From: JAUWVG01 sp964633715
Lineage (GTDB): Bacteria; Acidobacteriota; Aminicenantia; Aminicenantales; Aminicenantaceae
Length of the DNA: 33,044 bases
Reading direction: 5' to 3'
NCBI GenBank assembly: GCA_964633715.1
Contig: CAZWHQ010000046.1
Coordinates: forward strand, 1-33,044
The translations under genes were made by a program, and so were the position numbers. Shown piece after piece: positions 9,855 to 17,148 of this stretch. The notes beneath the pieces are model-generated. The model was not told the origin of the DNA and did no database searches. It saw only the letters and a list, made by a program, of their open reading frames with translations. How positions within the stretch are numbered: position 1 is the first letter of the stretch; each line of letters begins with the position of its first letter.

Positions 9855-9885
9855 TGGGAAATTGGGGACTGTCCCCAATTTCCCA
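9855..9885. repeat. 31-bp perfect palindrome, GGGGACTGTCCCC core (REP-like element A)
   Basis: Arms of 15 nt (9855-9869 and 9871-9885) are perfectly complementary around a central T; as RNA this is a 13-bp stem with an ACTGT loop. It begins one base after the serine hydrolase stop codon (9887-9889) and ends five bases before the GGAGGG ribosome site of the M24 gene. It shares AAATTGGGGAC(A/T)GTCCCC with the element at 11101-11170. No U-run follows on the minus strand, so it is a poor classical terminator. It may stabilise or separate the two messages. Confidence 0.85.
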
Positions 9886-9886
9886 A

Positions 9887-11023
9887 TTAATTATTCGCTT
9901 CGATCAGTCGTGTGATAATGCCCCTGTATTGACTCATGTTAACCCTGTTATCATAGGGAGGCACGGCTGTCTTATGAGCGATCACCATATCCAGTTCTGG
10001 CAGAACGGTGATATACTGGCCGTAGGCGCCGCTGGCCGTGTATGCGCCCTTAAAATGAGGGCCGGCTTTGGGACCATTCCAGACCCACCACATGTAGCCG
10101 TAACCAAAGTCCCCTTCTTTGTAAGAAGGGGGATTCATCTCTTCAACAGGAGTTTTTACTCTTCTGATTCTTTTGATCCAGCTGAGGGGAACCACCTGAC
10201 GTCCGTTCCAGATCCCATCGCGGAGCATCAAATACCCGATACGGGCCATATCGCGGGTGGAGAGCCAGATGTGGTACGCTGGATAGAGAGATCTTGTTAA
10301 ATTGCCAGACTTTTTCTGTCCCAGACGATTGAAATCCTGCATGTTGAGTGGAATAGCCAGGTCGTGTTCCAGGGCATCGTATATGACTTGATGGGTCAGT
10401 TTTTCATATATGTAACCGGCACAGTTAAAATCCCAGTTGTTGTAGAGAAAATATTCCCCAGGTTTTTGAGATCCGCGAGGGGGGGCATCAGCTGTACTGT
10501 CGCCTGAGTTGGATGCAGGGTGGTAAATCCCTGAACGGGCGGTGATCAGGTGTTCGATAGTAGCTTTTTTCTCGATATCCAACAAACCATCAATATCCGT
10601 AATCCTCAAATCCTCCAATGTTGTATTTAGTCGAATTGTACCGTCGAAGACATATTTTCCATAAAGGATCGAAAGGATGCTCTTCCGACAGGAAGCCAGG
10701 TAGCTCAGTTGCTCGAGATCCCCGTATTCAAAGAGGACTTTTCCGCCAACAATAACAAGAAGCCCGGTGGTGCCTACTGTTTCTGTATACTCCCGGACTT
10801 TGTTCAATCCTTCGACGGAATATCCAACCGAGGCAGGATCGACAATCCGTTCCCATTTGTCTCCCGGGAATATAAACTTTGGTTGTTCAGCCTCGCCCGA
10901 ATCCTGAAAGTTTTTGGCCCACGCAGCAAAACTTACTCCAAGAAGAAGTAGAGCCAAAAAGATAAGGATGGCTGTTGAAGATCGTTTGAGTCGAAAAAAT
11001 CTGGAAGTCCTTGAAACATCCAT
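9887..11023 (-). CDS. Serine hydrolase of the beta-lactamase / class C PBP family, 378 aa
   Basis: A basic N-terminus and hydrophobic segment (~17-36) indicate a signal peptide or membrane anchor, with the enzyme outside the inner membrane. The catalytic SxxK motif is SCRK (Ser111-Lys114) and the YxN motif is YNN (Tyr194-Asn196). The third, KTG-like element appears to be replaced by the SGAYGQY stretch near 331-337, as is common in esterase or peptidase members of PF00144. True beta-lactamase activity should not be assumed; esterase, D-aminopeptidase or peptidoglycan-related roles are equally likely. A GGGAGG ribosome site lies ~9 nt upstream of the ATG. The gene is bracketed by two related palindromes. 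Confidence 0.9.
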   Translation of the reverse strand: MDVSRTSRFFRLKRSSTAILIFLALLLLGVSFAAWAKNFQDSGEAEQPKFIFPGDKWERIVDPASVGYSVEGLNKVREYTETVGTTGLLVIVGGKVLFEYGDLEQLSYLASCRKSILSILYGKYVFDGTIRLNTTLEDLRITDIDGLLDIEKKATIEHLITARSGIYHPASNSGDSTADAPPRGSQKPGEYFLYNNWDFNCAGYIYEKLTHQVIYDALEHDLAIPLNMQDFNRLGQKKSGNLTRSLYPAYHIWLSTRDMARIGYLMLRDGIWNGRQVVPLSWIKRIRRVKTPVEEMNPPSYKEGDFGYGYMWWVWNGPKAGPHFKGAYTASGAYGQYITVLPELDMVIAHKTAVPPYDNRVNMSQYRGIITRLIEANN

Positions 11024-11100
11024 TTGAGGTCCTCCCTGAATAAGTTTATGTTACAGCTTCAATGTATATATCAAAACAAGTTTGGGTTCAAGAAAGATTA

Positions 11101-11170
11101 AATTGCAATAAATTGGGGACAGTCCCCACTTTTTAAAAAAAGTGGGGACTGTCCCCAATTTATTGCAATT
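11101..11170. repeat. 70-bp near-perfect palindrome with two GGGGAC(A/T)GTCCCC cores (REP-like element B)
   Basis: Arms of 34 nt (11101-11134 and 11137-11170) are fully complementary around a 2-nt centre. Each arm itself contains GGGGAC(A/T)GTCCCC, so the element can form either one long cruciform or two small hairpins, each followed by an inner T or A run. The right end overlaps two bases of the permease stop codon (11169-11171). The arrangement, two imperfect small palindromes in head-to-head orientation, resembles REP pairs (BIMEs). It could also act as a terminator in both directions. Confidence 0.85.
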
Positions 11171-12485
11171 AGCCGCGGAAAGCCCAGCGAATGATTTTTC
11201 CTATTTTGGGTGCGCCGCCCTGCATCAGGATTCCCACTCGGAATATACGTCCTCCCATCCATACGGAAAGGACCGTGAACAGAAGTACTCCGACAAGTCC
11301 TGCCCAGGGCTGCCACATGGGGATATTCATAGGGGATGCCTTTCTGAGAAGCATGAGCATAGGAGTAAATGTGGGGAAGAGAGACATCCAGGTGGCAAAT
11401 CCACTTGTGGGTTCCTGGAGAATAGGCATGAAGACAAACATAGGAAACATAACGGGAATCATGGCTGGAAAGGTCAAATTCTGTGCATCTTTTGGGTCAT
11501 TGCAAGCCGAGCCGAGGGCTGCCAGCATCGATCCCACCATGACAATCTCCAAAATGAGAAAGATTAAAAACCATGGAATAATATCAAAGGGGATAAAATC
11601 CGCCAATCCTAGTTTGCTGACAAAAAAGATTCCTCCGCACAGATAAAACAGAGTGCCCGTCAATGATACTCCCAGACCACCCAGGACTTTTCCTCCCATA
11701 AACTCAAAGGGTGTCAGGCTGCCGAGCAAAACTTCCGCAATCCTTTGTGTTTTTTCTTCCATGGTCGACTGCAGAAGCGGCATGGCGCCCATCATGACCA
11801 TCATAAACATTAAAAAGAAAAGGATCATGGGAACAAGAAGGGCCTCAGCTTCGCTGGTTTTTCTTGCCGCCTTGATTTCGCCGGTATCTTCATCTACAGA
11901 AACCAATCCCATGGCTTCTACTTGAATCCAGGTGAGAATTTCATTGGCTTGAGCCTCGTCTACACCAGCGGTTTCCATACGTCTTAAACGAAGATAGTTA
12001 TTGATCGCATTGTTGAGCCAGGTGCGGACATTGTCCATGGCCGCATTTTCGGCATGATAGGCCATTCGAACAGTTTCTTCATTGCCTTCGAGATCGAGGA
12101 CATTGGGACCTATGTCCAAAAAGGCATGCAGGTCTCCTCTATCGATGCGGTTGGACAACTCCAGTTTTTGCCCTTCGGGATTTGTATTGTCCGGACGAAG
12201 AATTTCAAAGATATAGGCCGGCTGAATTTTTTTTCCTGAATCCTTATCAAAAACAGCCGCGTCGTTTCTTTGCTTTGCAGCCTCGAGAAGAACATCGGCG
12301 ATGACACCGGAACGATCCAACACTGCTACATTTTTGTCTGTAGTATCTACTTGATTTCTGAGAAGATACATGGCTACACCGCTGCCGCCCATCAGTACAG
12401 GCATGAGCACCAACATGATAATAAATCCTTTGGTCTTGACCGAGGCCAGATATTCCCTTTTCGCCAATCTAAGCAGTTTACGCAT
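11169..12485 (-). CDS. ABC-2 type transporter permease (NatB/YhaP-like), 438 aa
   Basis: Layout is that of the ABC-2_membrane_3 family: a cytoplasmic start (MRKLLRLAKREYLASVKTKG), first helix ~21-42, a large extracytoplasmic domain to ~210, then about five or six helices between ~215 and 420 (for example MILFFLMFMMVMMGAMPLL and FLIFLILEIVMVGSMLAAL). A DEDTGEIKAARKTSEAEAL stretch leads into the second helix. It pairs with the ATPase gene just upstream (8-nt overlap, ATG inside its 3' end), which supports one exporter. Relatives export sodium or peptides (NatAB) or serve envelope stress; the substrate here is unknown. Confidence 0.9.
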   Translation of the reverse strand: MRKLLRLAKREYLASVKTKGFIIMLVLMPVLMGGSGVAMYLLRNQVDTTDKNVAVLDRSGVIADVLLEAAKQRNDAAVFDKDSGKKIQPAYIFEILRPDNTNPEGQKLELSNRIDRGDLHAFLDIGPNVLDLEGNEETVRMAYHAENAAMDNVRTWLNNAINNYLRLRRMETAGVDEAQANEILTWIQVEAMGLVSVDEDTGEIKAARKTSEAEALLVPMILFFLMFMMVMMGAMPLLQSTMEEKTQRIAEVLLGSLTPFEFMGGKVLGGLGVSLTGTLFYLCGGIFFVSKLGLADFIPFDIIPWFLIFLILEIVMVGSMLAALGSACNDPKDAQNLTFPAMIPVMFPMFVFMPILQEPTSGFATWMSLFPTFTPMLMLLRKASPMNIPMWQPWAGLVGVLLFTVLSVWMGGRIFRVGILMQGGAPKIGKIIRWAFRG

Positions 12486-13389
12486 CGGTCTCCTCCTTTA
12501 CTTCTGGTCCGGCAATTCTGAGGAAAATATCGTTGAGAGAGGGTTTTGCCAGCTCAAAACTGTAGACCTGGGTCCTGGATAAAATTTCAGAAAGGATTTT
12601 TTGATGGTCATAGCCCTGTTTGATTCGCAGTTCCTGGAGTTTGCCGAAATCTGTGATCTTCTCGACACCATCCAGATTTTCTAAGACTGAACTTCCATTT
12701 TCTGTACGGATACGAAGAGTGTCACTGCCGTATTTGTCTTGGATCGACACGAGTGTCCCGTCAAGGACTTTTTTTCCTTTGAAGATCATAAAGATAAAAT
12801 CACACATCTTTTCTGCTACATTCATGTCATGTGTGCTGAAGATGACTGTGGCTCCCTTCCTACAAAGATAAAGCACTGCGTCTTTGATCACCTCGACGTT
12901 AACTGGATCAAGTCCTGTGAAAGGTTCATCGAGGATAATCAATTCGGGATTGGACACAATAGTCGAGATGAACTGGACCTTTTGTCCCATCCCCTTGGAG
13001 AGAGTTTCGATCTTTTTATTGGCCCAGTCTGATAGATCCAATCTATCCAGCCAATAATATGTCTCTTTTTTGACTTTCCGGCCGCTTTTCAGTTCTCCAT
13101 AGAATTGGATGAATTCGTGCACCTTCATCTTTTTGTACATGCCACGTTCTTCAGGAAGATAACCGATCCGGTCTGTGCTGGATCCCTTCATCTCCTCTTT
13201 GAAAATCCGGATCTTTCCCTGATCAGGATAGAAGATGTTCATGATCATCCTCAGTGTGGTGGTTTTTCCTGAACCGTTTGGGCCGATGAATCCATAAATG
13301 GATCCTTCCGGGACATTAAGGGATAAAGCATTGACCGCAGTAACAGTTCCAAAAGTTTTGGTGACGTTTTCGATTTCGATGACATTCAT
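12478..13389 (-). CDS. ABC transporter ATP-binding protein (NatA/YhaQ-like), 303 aa
   Basis: A complete nucleotide-binding domain: Walker A GPNGSGKTT (36-44), signature LSKGMGQK (130-137), Walker B IILDEP (151-156) and H-loop His187 in FSTHD. The last ~80 residues match the DUF4162-type C-terminal domain of NatA-like exporters, ending with LNDIFLRIAG. It powers the ABC-2 permease encoded downstream. I place the start at 13389 rather than 13422: AGAGGT lies 4 nt before this ATG, homology begins here, and the upstream ATG falls inside the spacer/-10 of a good promoter (13414-13441). Confidence 0.92.
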   Translation of the reverse strand: MNVIEIENVTKTFGTVTAVNALSLNVPEGSIYGFIGPNGSGKTTTLRMIMNIFYPDQGKIRIFKEEMKGSSTDRIGYLPEERGMYKKMKVHEFIQFYGELKSGRKVKKETYYWLDRLDLSDWANKKIETLSKGMGQKVQFISTIVSNPELIILDEPFTGLDPVNVEVIKDAVLYLCRKGATVIFSTHDMNVAEKMCDFIFMIFKGKKVLDGTLVSIQDKYGSDTLRIRTENGSSVLENLDGVEKITDFGKLQELRIKQGYDHQKILSEILSRTQVYSFELAKPSLNDIFLRIAGPEVKEETDA

Positions 13390-13413
13390 GTTGACCTCTT
13401 TGTCTAAAATACG

Positions 13414-13441
13414 ATTATCCATTCTGATTTATTTAAGTCAA
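13414..13441 (-). promoter_or_regulatory. Candidate promoter of the ABC exporter genes
   Basis: On the minus strand TTGACT (13441-13436), 16-nt spacer, GATAAT (13419-13414): 5/6 matches at both boxes. The predicted transcript starts near 13407, giving a ~17-nt leader with AGAGGT and the ATG at 13389. This would let the exporter be expressed apart from the PadR-HAAS pair upstream. Confidence 0.5.
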
Positions 13442-13587
13442 TAGAAGAAAACTATGTTTATAGGAAGGACAGTCTGTGGATTTATGAAATTTCGAGAAAA
13501 GGCAGTTTAAAAAGACATATGGGAAGAGGCTGTTACAAAAAGAGTGCAATTGCCAAAACAAAGATAACAAACAAAATGACTAAGAGT

Positions 13588-14292
13588 TTATACACGACGC
13601 ATCTCTTCCCCTCTGCCCAATCCATTAAGCCGGCGGTTTTTCTTTATCTCTTTGATTTTTTCAAACGGGAGGCTGACAAGGAATTTGAAACCTCTCATTA
13701 TATATCTACCGAACCAGATAAGGAGAATTCCCATGACCGCAACGATGAGACAAACGGATAAAGTGATGATCCCGTTTAAAGTGGGATCGGACACTACAGT
13801 CGTTAATTCGATATAGGAATCGAGAAAATAGGGATTGATGATTCTAATGACACTAACTATTGCTCCTATCCAACCAGCCAGAACTAAACTGATTGCGACA
13901 ACATAATACGAAAAGATGAGGGCTATAAGAGTGATGACAAAACCGAACAAAACCATCACTCCTCCTAGGCCCAAGGGGAGACCGAATAGAGCGATAAAAA
14001 CACCGGCAAGTATATAGAGGGGGCGCTTTTTTTTCTTTCCCATACTCACCATAGCATCGGGTATTCTGGAGGCAATCACATCGTCGGGCTCTCCCAGTTT
14101 ATCCAGTACATTAAATATACGTTCAACCTCGTTTTCAGTTGGATCGTTTGTAAAAAACTCGTAGATATGGGAATGGATTTCCTTGACCAGCTCGTCCCGG
14201 TCCTGTTCAGGAAAGCTTTTTAGACGTTGCTTAAACCGGTTTAAGTAATTTTCGACGATTTTATCGACGGTTTCACTGAATTCATTCGGCAT
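13588..14292 (-). CDS. HAAS-domain (DUF1700-like) membrane protein, 234 aa
   Basis: Residues ~1-80 form the helical HAAS domain seen beside PadR regulators: a start with VENYLNRFKQRLKSFPEQDR, then ELVKEIHSHI and KLGEPDDVIAS. From ~90 to 190 there are about four hydrophobic helices (for example LYILAGVFIALFGLPLGLGG and ISLVLAGWIGAIVSVI), followed by a basic cytoplasmic tail. The family is proposed to be a signalling partner of PadR proteins at the membrane; no enzymatic residues are apparent. AAGGAGAAGG lies just upstream of the ATG and the start overlaps the padR stop by 11 nt, so the two are cotranslated. Confidence 0.85.
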   Translation of the reverse strand: MPNEFSETVDKIVENYLNRFKQRLKSFPEQDRDELVKEIHSHIYEFFTNDPTENEVERIFNVLDKLGEPDDVIASRIPDAMVSMGKKKKRPLYILAGVFIALFGLPLGLGGVMVLFGFVITLIALIFSYYVVAISLVLAGWIGAIVSVIRIINPYFLDSYIELTTVVSDPTLNGIITLSVCLIVAVMGILLIWFGRYIMRGFKFLVSLPFEKIKEIKKNRRLNGLGRGEEMRRV

Positions 14293-14674
14293 CGTCCTTC
14301 TCCTTTTTCACAGAGATGCTTCTTCTGTCTTCATTTTTATTCAAAGAAAGGGGCTTGCTGCTGGTGTTGGACAGCATTTCTGTTAGCTTTTCAAACTCGG
14401 CACTCAGGATTTTAAATGCTTTTTCTCCATTAGGGGTTAATGAATAATATTTTCTCGGCGGCCCCTGTTTAGATTCCACCCATTCGGATTTGACCAGCTG
14501 TTCCTTGGACAGCCGGGCGAGAATAGGGTAGATCGTGCCCTCTGTCAGCTCAATATCGCTGTCACCGGAAATGGATTTAATGAGAGAGTAACCGTAGTGG
14601 CTGTTGTGGTGAAGGCAGCCCAGTATAGCCAGATCCAGGATTCCTTTTCTAAGCTGCTTGATTTTGTTATCCAT
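14282..14674 (-). CDS. PadR-family transcriptional regulator, 130 aa
   Basis: A PadR winged helix spans ~8-85: KGILDLAILGCLHHNSHYGY, the recognition segment ELTEGTIYPILARLSKEQLV, and the wing GPPRKYYSLTPNGEKA. A short helical dimerisation tail and a charged end follow, shorter than in PadR proteins with a full C-terminal domain. I prefer ATG 14674 (AGGTG 6 nt upstream) to the TTG at 14701, because that codon lies inside the promoter spacer described separately. The gene heads a minus-strand run with the HAAS protein and an ABC exporter, the usual partners of small PadR repressors that respond to envelope-active compounds. Confidence 0.92.
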   Translation of the reverse strand: MDNKIKQLRKGILDLAILGCLHHNSHYGYSLIKSISGDSDIELTEGTIYPILARLSKEQLVKSEWVESKQGPPRKYYSLTPNGEKAFKILSAEFEKLTEMLSNTSSKPLSLNKNEDRRSISVKKEKDDAE

Positions 14675-14689
14675 GTTTACACCTAGTAC

Positions 14690-14718
14690 AATGTAATACA
14701 AGGTACATGGTTTGTCAA
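14690..14718 (-). promoter_or_regulatory. padR promoter with PadR-type operator between -35 and -10
   Basis: Minus strand: TTGACA (14718-14713), 17-nt spacer, TACATT (14695-14690). The dyad ATGTAATACAAGGTACAT at 14691-14708 (arms ATGTA and TACAT) fills the spacer and -10. PadR operators are typically ATGT...ACAT dyads, so this is a good candidate for autorepression. The transcript would start near 14683, ~9 nt before the ATG. Confidence 0.6.
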
Positions 14719-14787
14719 GTATATAATTGCCTTATAAAAATGTTCACATTGACTGTATGAAAGAGTATTTATTAAAAAGATAAAGAG

Positions 14788-14895
14788 ATGAACAGCAAAT
14801 ACTTTTTTGCGGTTGTAGCCGGGATTTCTTTTTTAGTTTATCTCGTCTCTTCCATCCGGATGGTTGTTTTCCTCCAGAGTCATTATTTACGATGA
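14788..14895 (+). CDS. Possible 35-aa single-helix membrane protein
   Basis: ATG to TGA encodes 35 residues: a polar start (MNSKYF), one hydrophobic segment of about 22 residues (~6-28, including AVVAGISFLVYLVSSIRMVV), then a short tail FLQSHYLR. AAAGAG directly precedes the ATG, which is too close for a good ribosome site; TTGACT at 14749 lacks a good -10. It sits in the 264-nt gap between padR and the PLP enzyme gene. It may be a small membrane protein, the N-terminal remnant of a larger one, or chance. Confidence 0.25.
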   Translation: MNSKYFFAVVAGISFLVYLVSSIRMVVFLQSHYLR

Positions 14896-14965
14896 TCGTC
14901 TCTCGGTCCCTATCATTTTAGCGAGATTGACATCTTAAAATCCCGACTTATATTGGAGAGAGAGC

Positions 14966-15991
14966 CTACACGAGAGAGTTTCCGTAGGCGAATAGGGCAG
15001 GCTGTCCACCCGTATGCCAAAATAAAATGCCGTGATCCTTCTTCATTTGCCCTTTCCTGATTAAAGCGATCATTCCCGCTAAAGCCTTTCCAGAGTAAAC
15101 AGGATCGCAAAAGAGTGCCTCCTTTTGTGCGGCAAGCGAAATCGCTTCTTGAGTGGCGTCATTCAGTTGGCCATACCCTGGATCCATAACCCCGTCAAAG
15201 AGGACAATGTCTTCGCCAGCTGTCGGATTGGGAATTTTAAGCAGTTGGGCGATGTCCTCGAGAACTCCGGCAACGCGTCTTTTTTGAAATTGCGCGGTCC
15301 TTCTGTGGCAGTTTCCTGTAATACGAACAGGATTTCCCAGGGTGCGGAGTCCAAAGAGCAGACCGGCCTGTGTTTGACCACTGCCTGAGGGAATTACAAT
15401 TTCATCAATGTTTAATCCCATCTCCTGGATCTGGGCCGAAAATTCTTTGGCCGCATCGATATATCCTAAGGCCCCGAGCGGGGAGTGCCCGGAACTCAGA
15501 TGAATCACATAGGGCTTGGCTCCCTTTTTTCGGAGGTCTTCGGCGATGCGCTCCAACTCTAGGTCAGCACCCTCCTCGTCCTCGCCCTCAGGAAAGAAAT
15601 GCAGTTCCGCATCCATCAAACGGTTGAGAAGCACATTTCCCGATGTTTGGTACAGATCGTCTGTGTTGGGCACACGCTCCTCAAGCTGGATGTGGCATTT
15701 CAAACCCAAACGGCAGGCTGCTGCCGCTGTCATCCGGGCATAATTGGATTGAATGGCACCTGTGATCAGCACAGTATCTGCACCTAAATCGAGGGCCTCT
15801 CCGAAGTAGTATTCGAGCTGTCGGGCTTTATTTCCTCCAAAAGCAAGACCCGTGCAGTCATCACGTTTGACGTAGAGAGAGGGAACATGAAGTGCCTTTG
15901 CCAGGTTTGGCATCTCTTCAATAGGAGTGGGGACATGAGCCAGTTTAATCCGGGGAAAGGATTCGAGACTTTTTAAAATCATAGATGACAC
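14966..15991 (-). CDS. PLP-dependent deaminase / desulfhydrase (ACC deaminase / D-cysteine desulfhydrase family), 341 aa
   Basis: A fold-type II PLP enzyme. The opening segment PTPIEEMPNL and YVKRDDCTGLAFGGNKARQLEY carry the expected PLP lysine, Lys55 in GGNKxRxLEY. TGAIQSNYARMTAAAACRLG is the phosphate/substrate loop of this family; PSGSGQTQAGL is the glycine-rich cofactor loop and DPVYSGKALAGM a late family motif. Members release ammonia from 1-aminocyclopropane-1-carboxylate or break D-cysteine into pyruvate, sulfide and ammonia; D-cysteine desulfhydrase-like activity is the more usual role in bacteria, but residues alone do not decide. The start is GTG 15991 or ATG 15982; neither has a clear ribosome site. 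It is transcribed away from the antitoxin gene. Confidence 0.88.
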   Translation of the reverse strand: MSSMILKSLESFPRIKLAHVPTPIEEMPNLAKALHVPSLYVKRDDCTGLAFGGNKARQLEYYFGEALDLGADTVLITGAIQSNYARMTAAAACRLGLKCHIQLEERVPNTDDLYQTSGNVLLNRLMDAELHFFPEGEDEEGADLELERIAEDLRKKGAKPYVIHLSSGHSPLGALGYIDAAKEFSAQIQEMGLNIDEIVIPSGSGQTQAGLLFGLRTLGNPVRITGNCHRRTAQFQKRRVAGVLEDIAQLLKIPNPTAGEDIVLFDGVMDPGYGQLNDATQEAISLAAQKEALFCDPVYSGKALAGMIALIRKGQMKKDHGILFWHTGGQPALFAYGNSLV

Positions 15992-16028
15992 ATATCACAC
16001 ATAAATCTAATGGGTCAATAAATATTAA

Positions 16029-16068
16029 TTGACAATGCGTACAATATAACGTACAATAATATGTACAA
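16029..16068 (+). promoter_or_regulatory. Antitoxin promoter with three 12-nt-spaced GTACAA repeats
   Basis: TTGACA (16029-16034), 17-nt spacer, TACAAT (16052-16057) is a near-consensus promoter. GTACAA occurs at 16039, 16051 and 16063, exactly 12 nt apart; the second copy forms the -10 box and the third covers the likely start point. Repeated half-sites over a promoter are the usual mark of self-repression by Phd/YefM antitoxins. Confidence 0.6.
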
Positions 16069-16085
16069 ATAACTAGAGCGCAAAA

Positions 16086-16337
16086 ATGGACAAGACAATC
16101 GGAATTTCAACGCTTCGAAAATCCCTTGCCTCAGTATTAAAGGATGTTCATGAAGAGGGATCCCGCTACATCATTTTGCAGCATTCCAAGGCTAAGGCCG
16201 TGCTTCTGAGTCCGGATGAGATGGAAGTTTTGGAGGCTAAAACCGAGAAGGTTATCCAGAAGGATGTGATTCAGGTAAAGAAGGACGATGTAAAAAAAAA
16301 GTTATCTTCGTATGAGAAATTTTTCGGGAAGAGATAG
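16086..16337 (+). CDS. Phd/YefM-like antitoxin, orphan, 83 aa
   Basis: Residues 1-50 match the Phd/YefM DNA-binding fold: ISTLRKSLASVLKDVHEEGS, then YIILQHSKAKAVLLSPDEME. The C-terminal ~30 residues are highly charged (KVIQKDVIQVKKDDVKKK) as in toxin-wrapping tails. Type II antitoxins bind DNA and neutralise a partner toxin, but no RelE, Doc, PIN or other toxin ORF follows: downstream lies a sulfatase remnant on the other strand. It is therefore an orphan, either because the toxin was lost or because it acts as a lone regulator. The ribosome site is weak (AGAG 8-11 nt upstream). The promoter carries a regular repeat array. Confidence 0.7.
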   Translation: MDKTIGISTLRKSLASVLKDVHEEGSRYIILQHSKAKAVLLSPDEMEVLEAKTEKVIQKDVIQVKKDDVKKKLSSYEKFFGKR

Positions 16338-16347
16338 AGCTTATCTA

Positions 16348-16506
16348 TTATACAGATATTCTGGAATTTTTCTTTACGTTACTTGCGGGCCGGGTTTGCT
16401 GGCTCAACTCAGCAACGAATGTTTTCATTTTCTGGAGGAGATGGTCCACTCTCTCAGGATGTAAATCAGCCAAATTCTTCCTCTCTCCGTTTGATGACGT
16501 TATTCT
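16348..16506 (-). pseudogene. Sulfatase C-terminal remnant
   Basis: The minus-strand frame between TGA (16509-16507) and TAA (16350-16348) has 52 codons. It contains NLADLHPERVDHLLQKM followed by KTFVAELSQQTRPA (16384-16476). This is the characteristic end of arylsulfatase-type proteins: the 'D/E-x-x-NLA..HPE' helix leading to an 'el..xsRPA' tail. No start codon or catalytic domain remains, and the upstream side runs directly into the 3' end of the DinB-like gene. It differs from the sulfatase tail at the window start (which ends ETYPEKAKELF...), so it is debris of another family member. Confidence 0.6.
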
Positions 16507-16517
16507 TCAAAAAAGCG

Positions 16518-17045
16518 CTAATACTTCTGCCAGCCTTTGCCTTGGATCAAACCTCGGATGTAGGCGGCCTGGCCTGCGTGTATCACGCTGTCATCCAGAA
16601 TGGAGATCAGGCGCACGCCGACTGTGGGGATGGGCTGGTACTGGGGTTCGTCCAGTTCCCTATCAAGGTCCTTTTCCGTAAGACCTTTAAAGAATTGGAT
16701 TGTTCTTTTAACCGTTGCCTGTAAATAATCAAGAAGTGTTGTAATATCTGGTGATTGAAAAGCCGCAACCTGTTCCGGAGTGTGGCCAAAACCGATGTCA
16801 CTTGGATGAGCATCGCGGTTAAACTTGGTATGCCATTCATCTTTTATCCACAACTGCTTTTCTCCCATCAAAGAAGCGACTTGGGCATCCTGCTGCCGAG
16901 TCAAATGCCAGACTAACCATCCGATGCTGTTGCTCTCCTTATCAGGCATCCAGTTGAGGTCCTCCTCGGTCAGGCCATTGAGGACATTTGTTAGGAATGC
17001 TGGAACACGGTTGAATGCATCAGCCAGTAATTCATGCCAGTTCAT
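16518..17045 (-). CDS. DinB-like (DUF664-type) four-helix protein, 175 aa
   Basis: The DinB/YfiT-like fold is recognisable from the opening amphipathic helix, the LTEEDLNWMPDKESNSIGWL segment, WHLTRQQD with His47 and the C-terminal VIHAGQAAYIRG with His156; these histidines are the expected metal ligands. Members are putative metal-dependent thiol transferases or stress proteins; many have no assigned substrate. GGAGG lies 5 nt before the ATG. Its 3' end abuts the sulfatase remnant on the same strand, suggesting a deletion junction close downstream. Confidence 0.88.
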   Translation of the reverse strand: MNWHELLADAFNRVPAFLTNVLNGLTEEDLNWMPDKESNSIGWLVWHLTRQQDAQVASLMGEKQLWIKDEWHTKFNRDAHPSDIGFGHTPEQVAAFQSPDITTLLDYLQATVKRTIQFFKGLTEKDLDRELDEPQYQPIPTVGVRLISILDDSVIHAGQAAYIRGLIQGKGWQKY

Positions 17046-17148
17046 GGAGTCCTCCTTTTATGGACACTGAGGATGAACTTATCATAGTAAAAATGGGCCG
17101 TCAATTTTTCTTATGTTTATAATAGAGGATAAAATATATCGATAAACG

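Noticed and set aside
9855..9885. Palindrome A as a classical intrinsic terminator of the serine hydrolase gene
   Set aside because: Strong stem but no U-run after it on the minus strand, and it lies just before the ribosome site of the next gene; kept as a repeat element instead.
9887..11023. Antibiotic-resistance beta-lactamase
   Set aside because: Only the SxxK and YxN motifs are shared; the KTG-type element is not clear and the family is mostly esterases and peptidases.
16039..16068. GTACAA array as a CRISPR-like or plasmid iteron array
   Set aside because: Only three 6-nt units, no spacers of CRISPR length and no replication gene; position over a promoter fits an operator better.
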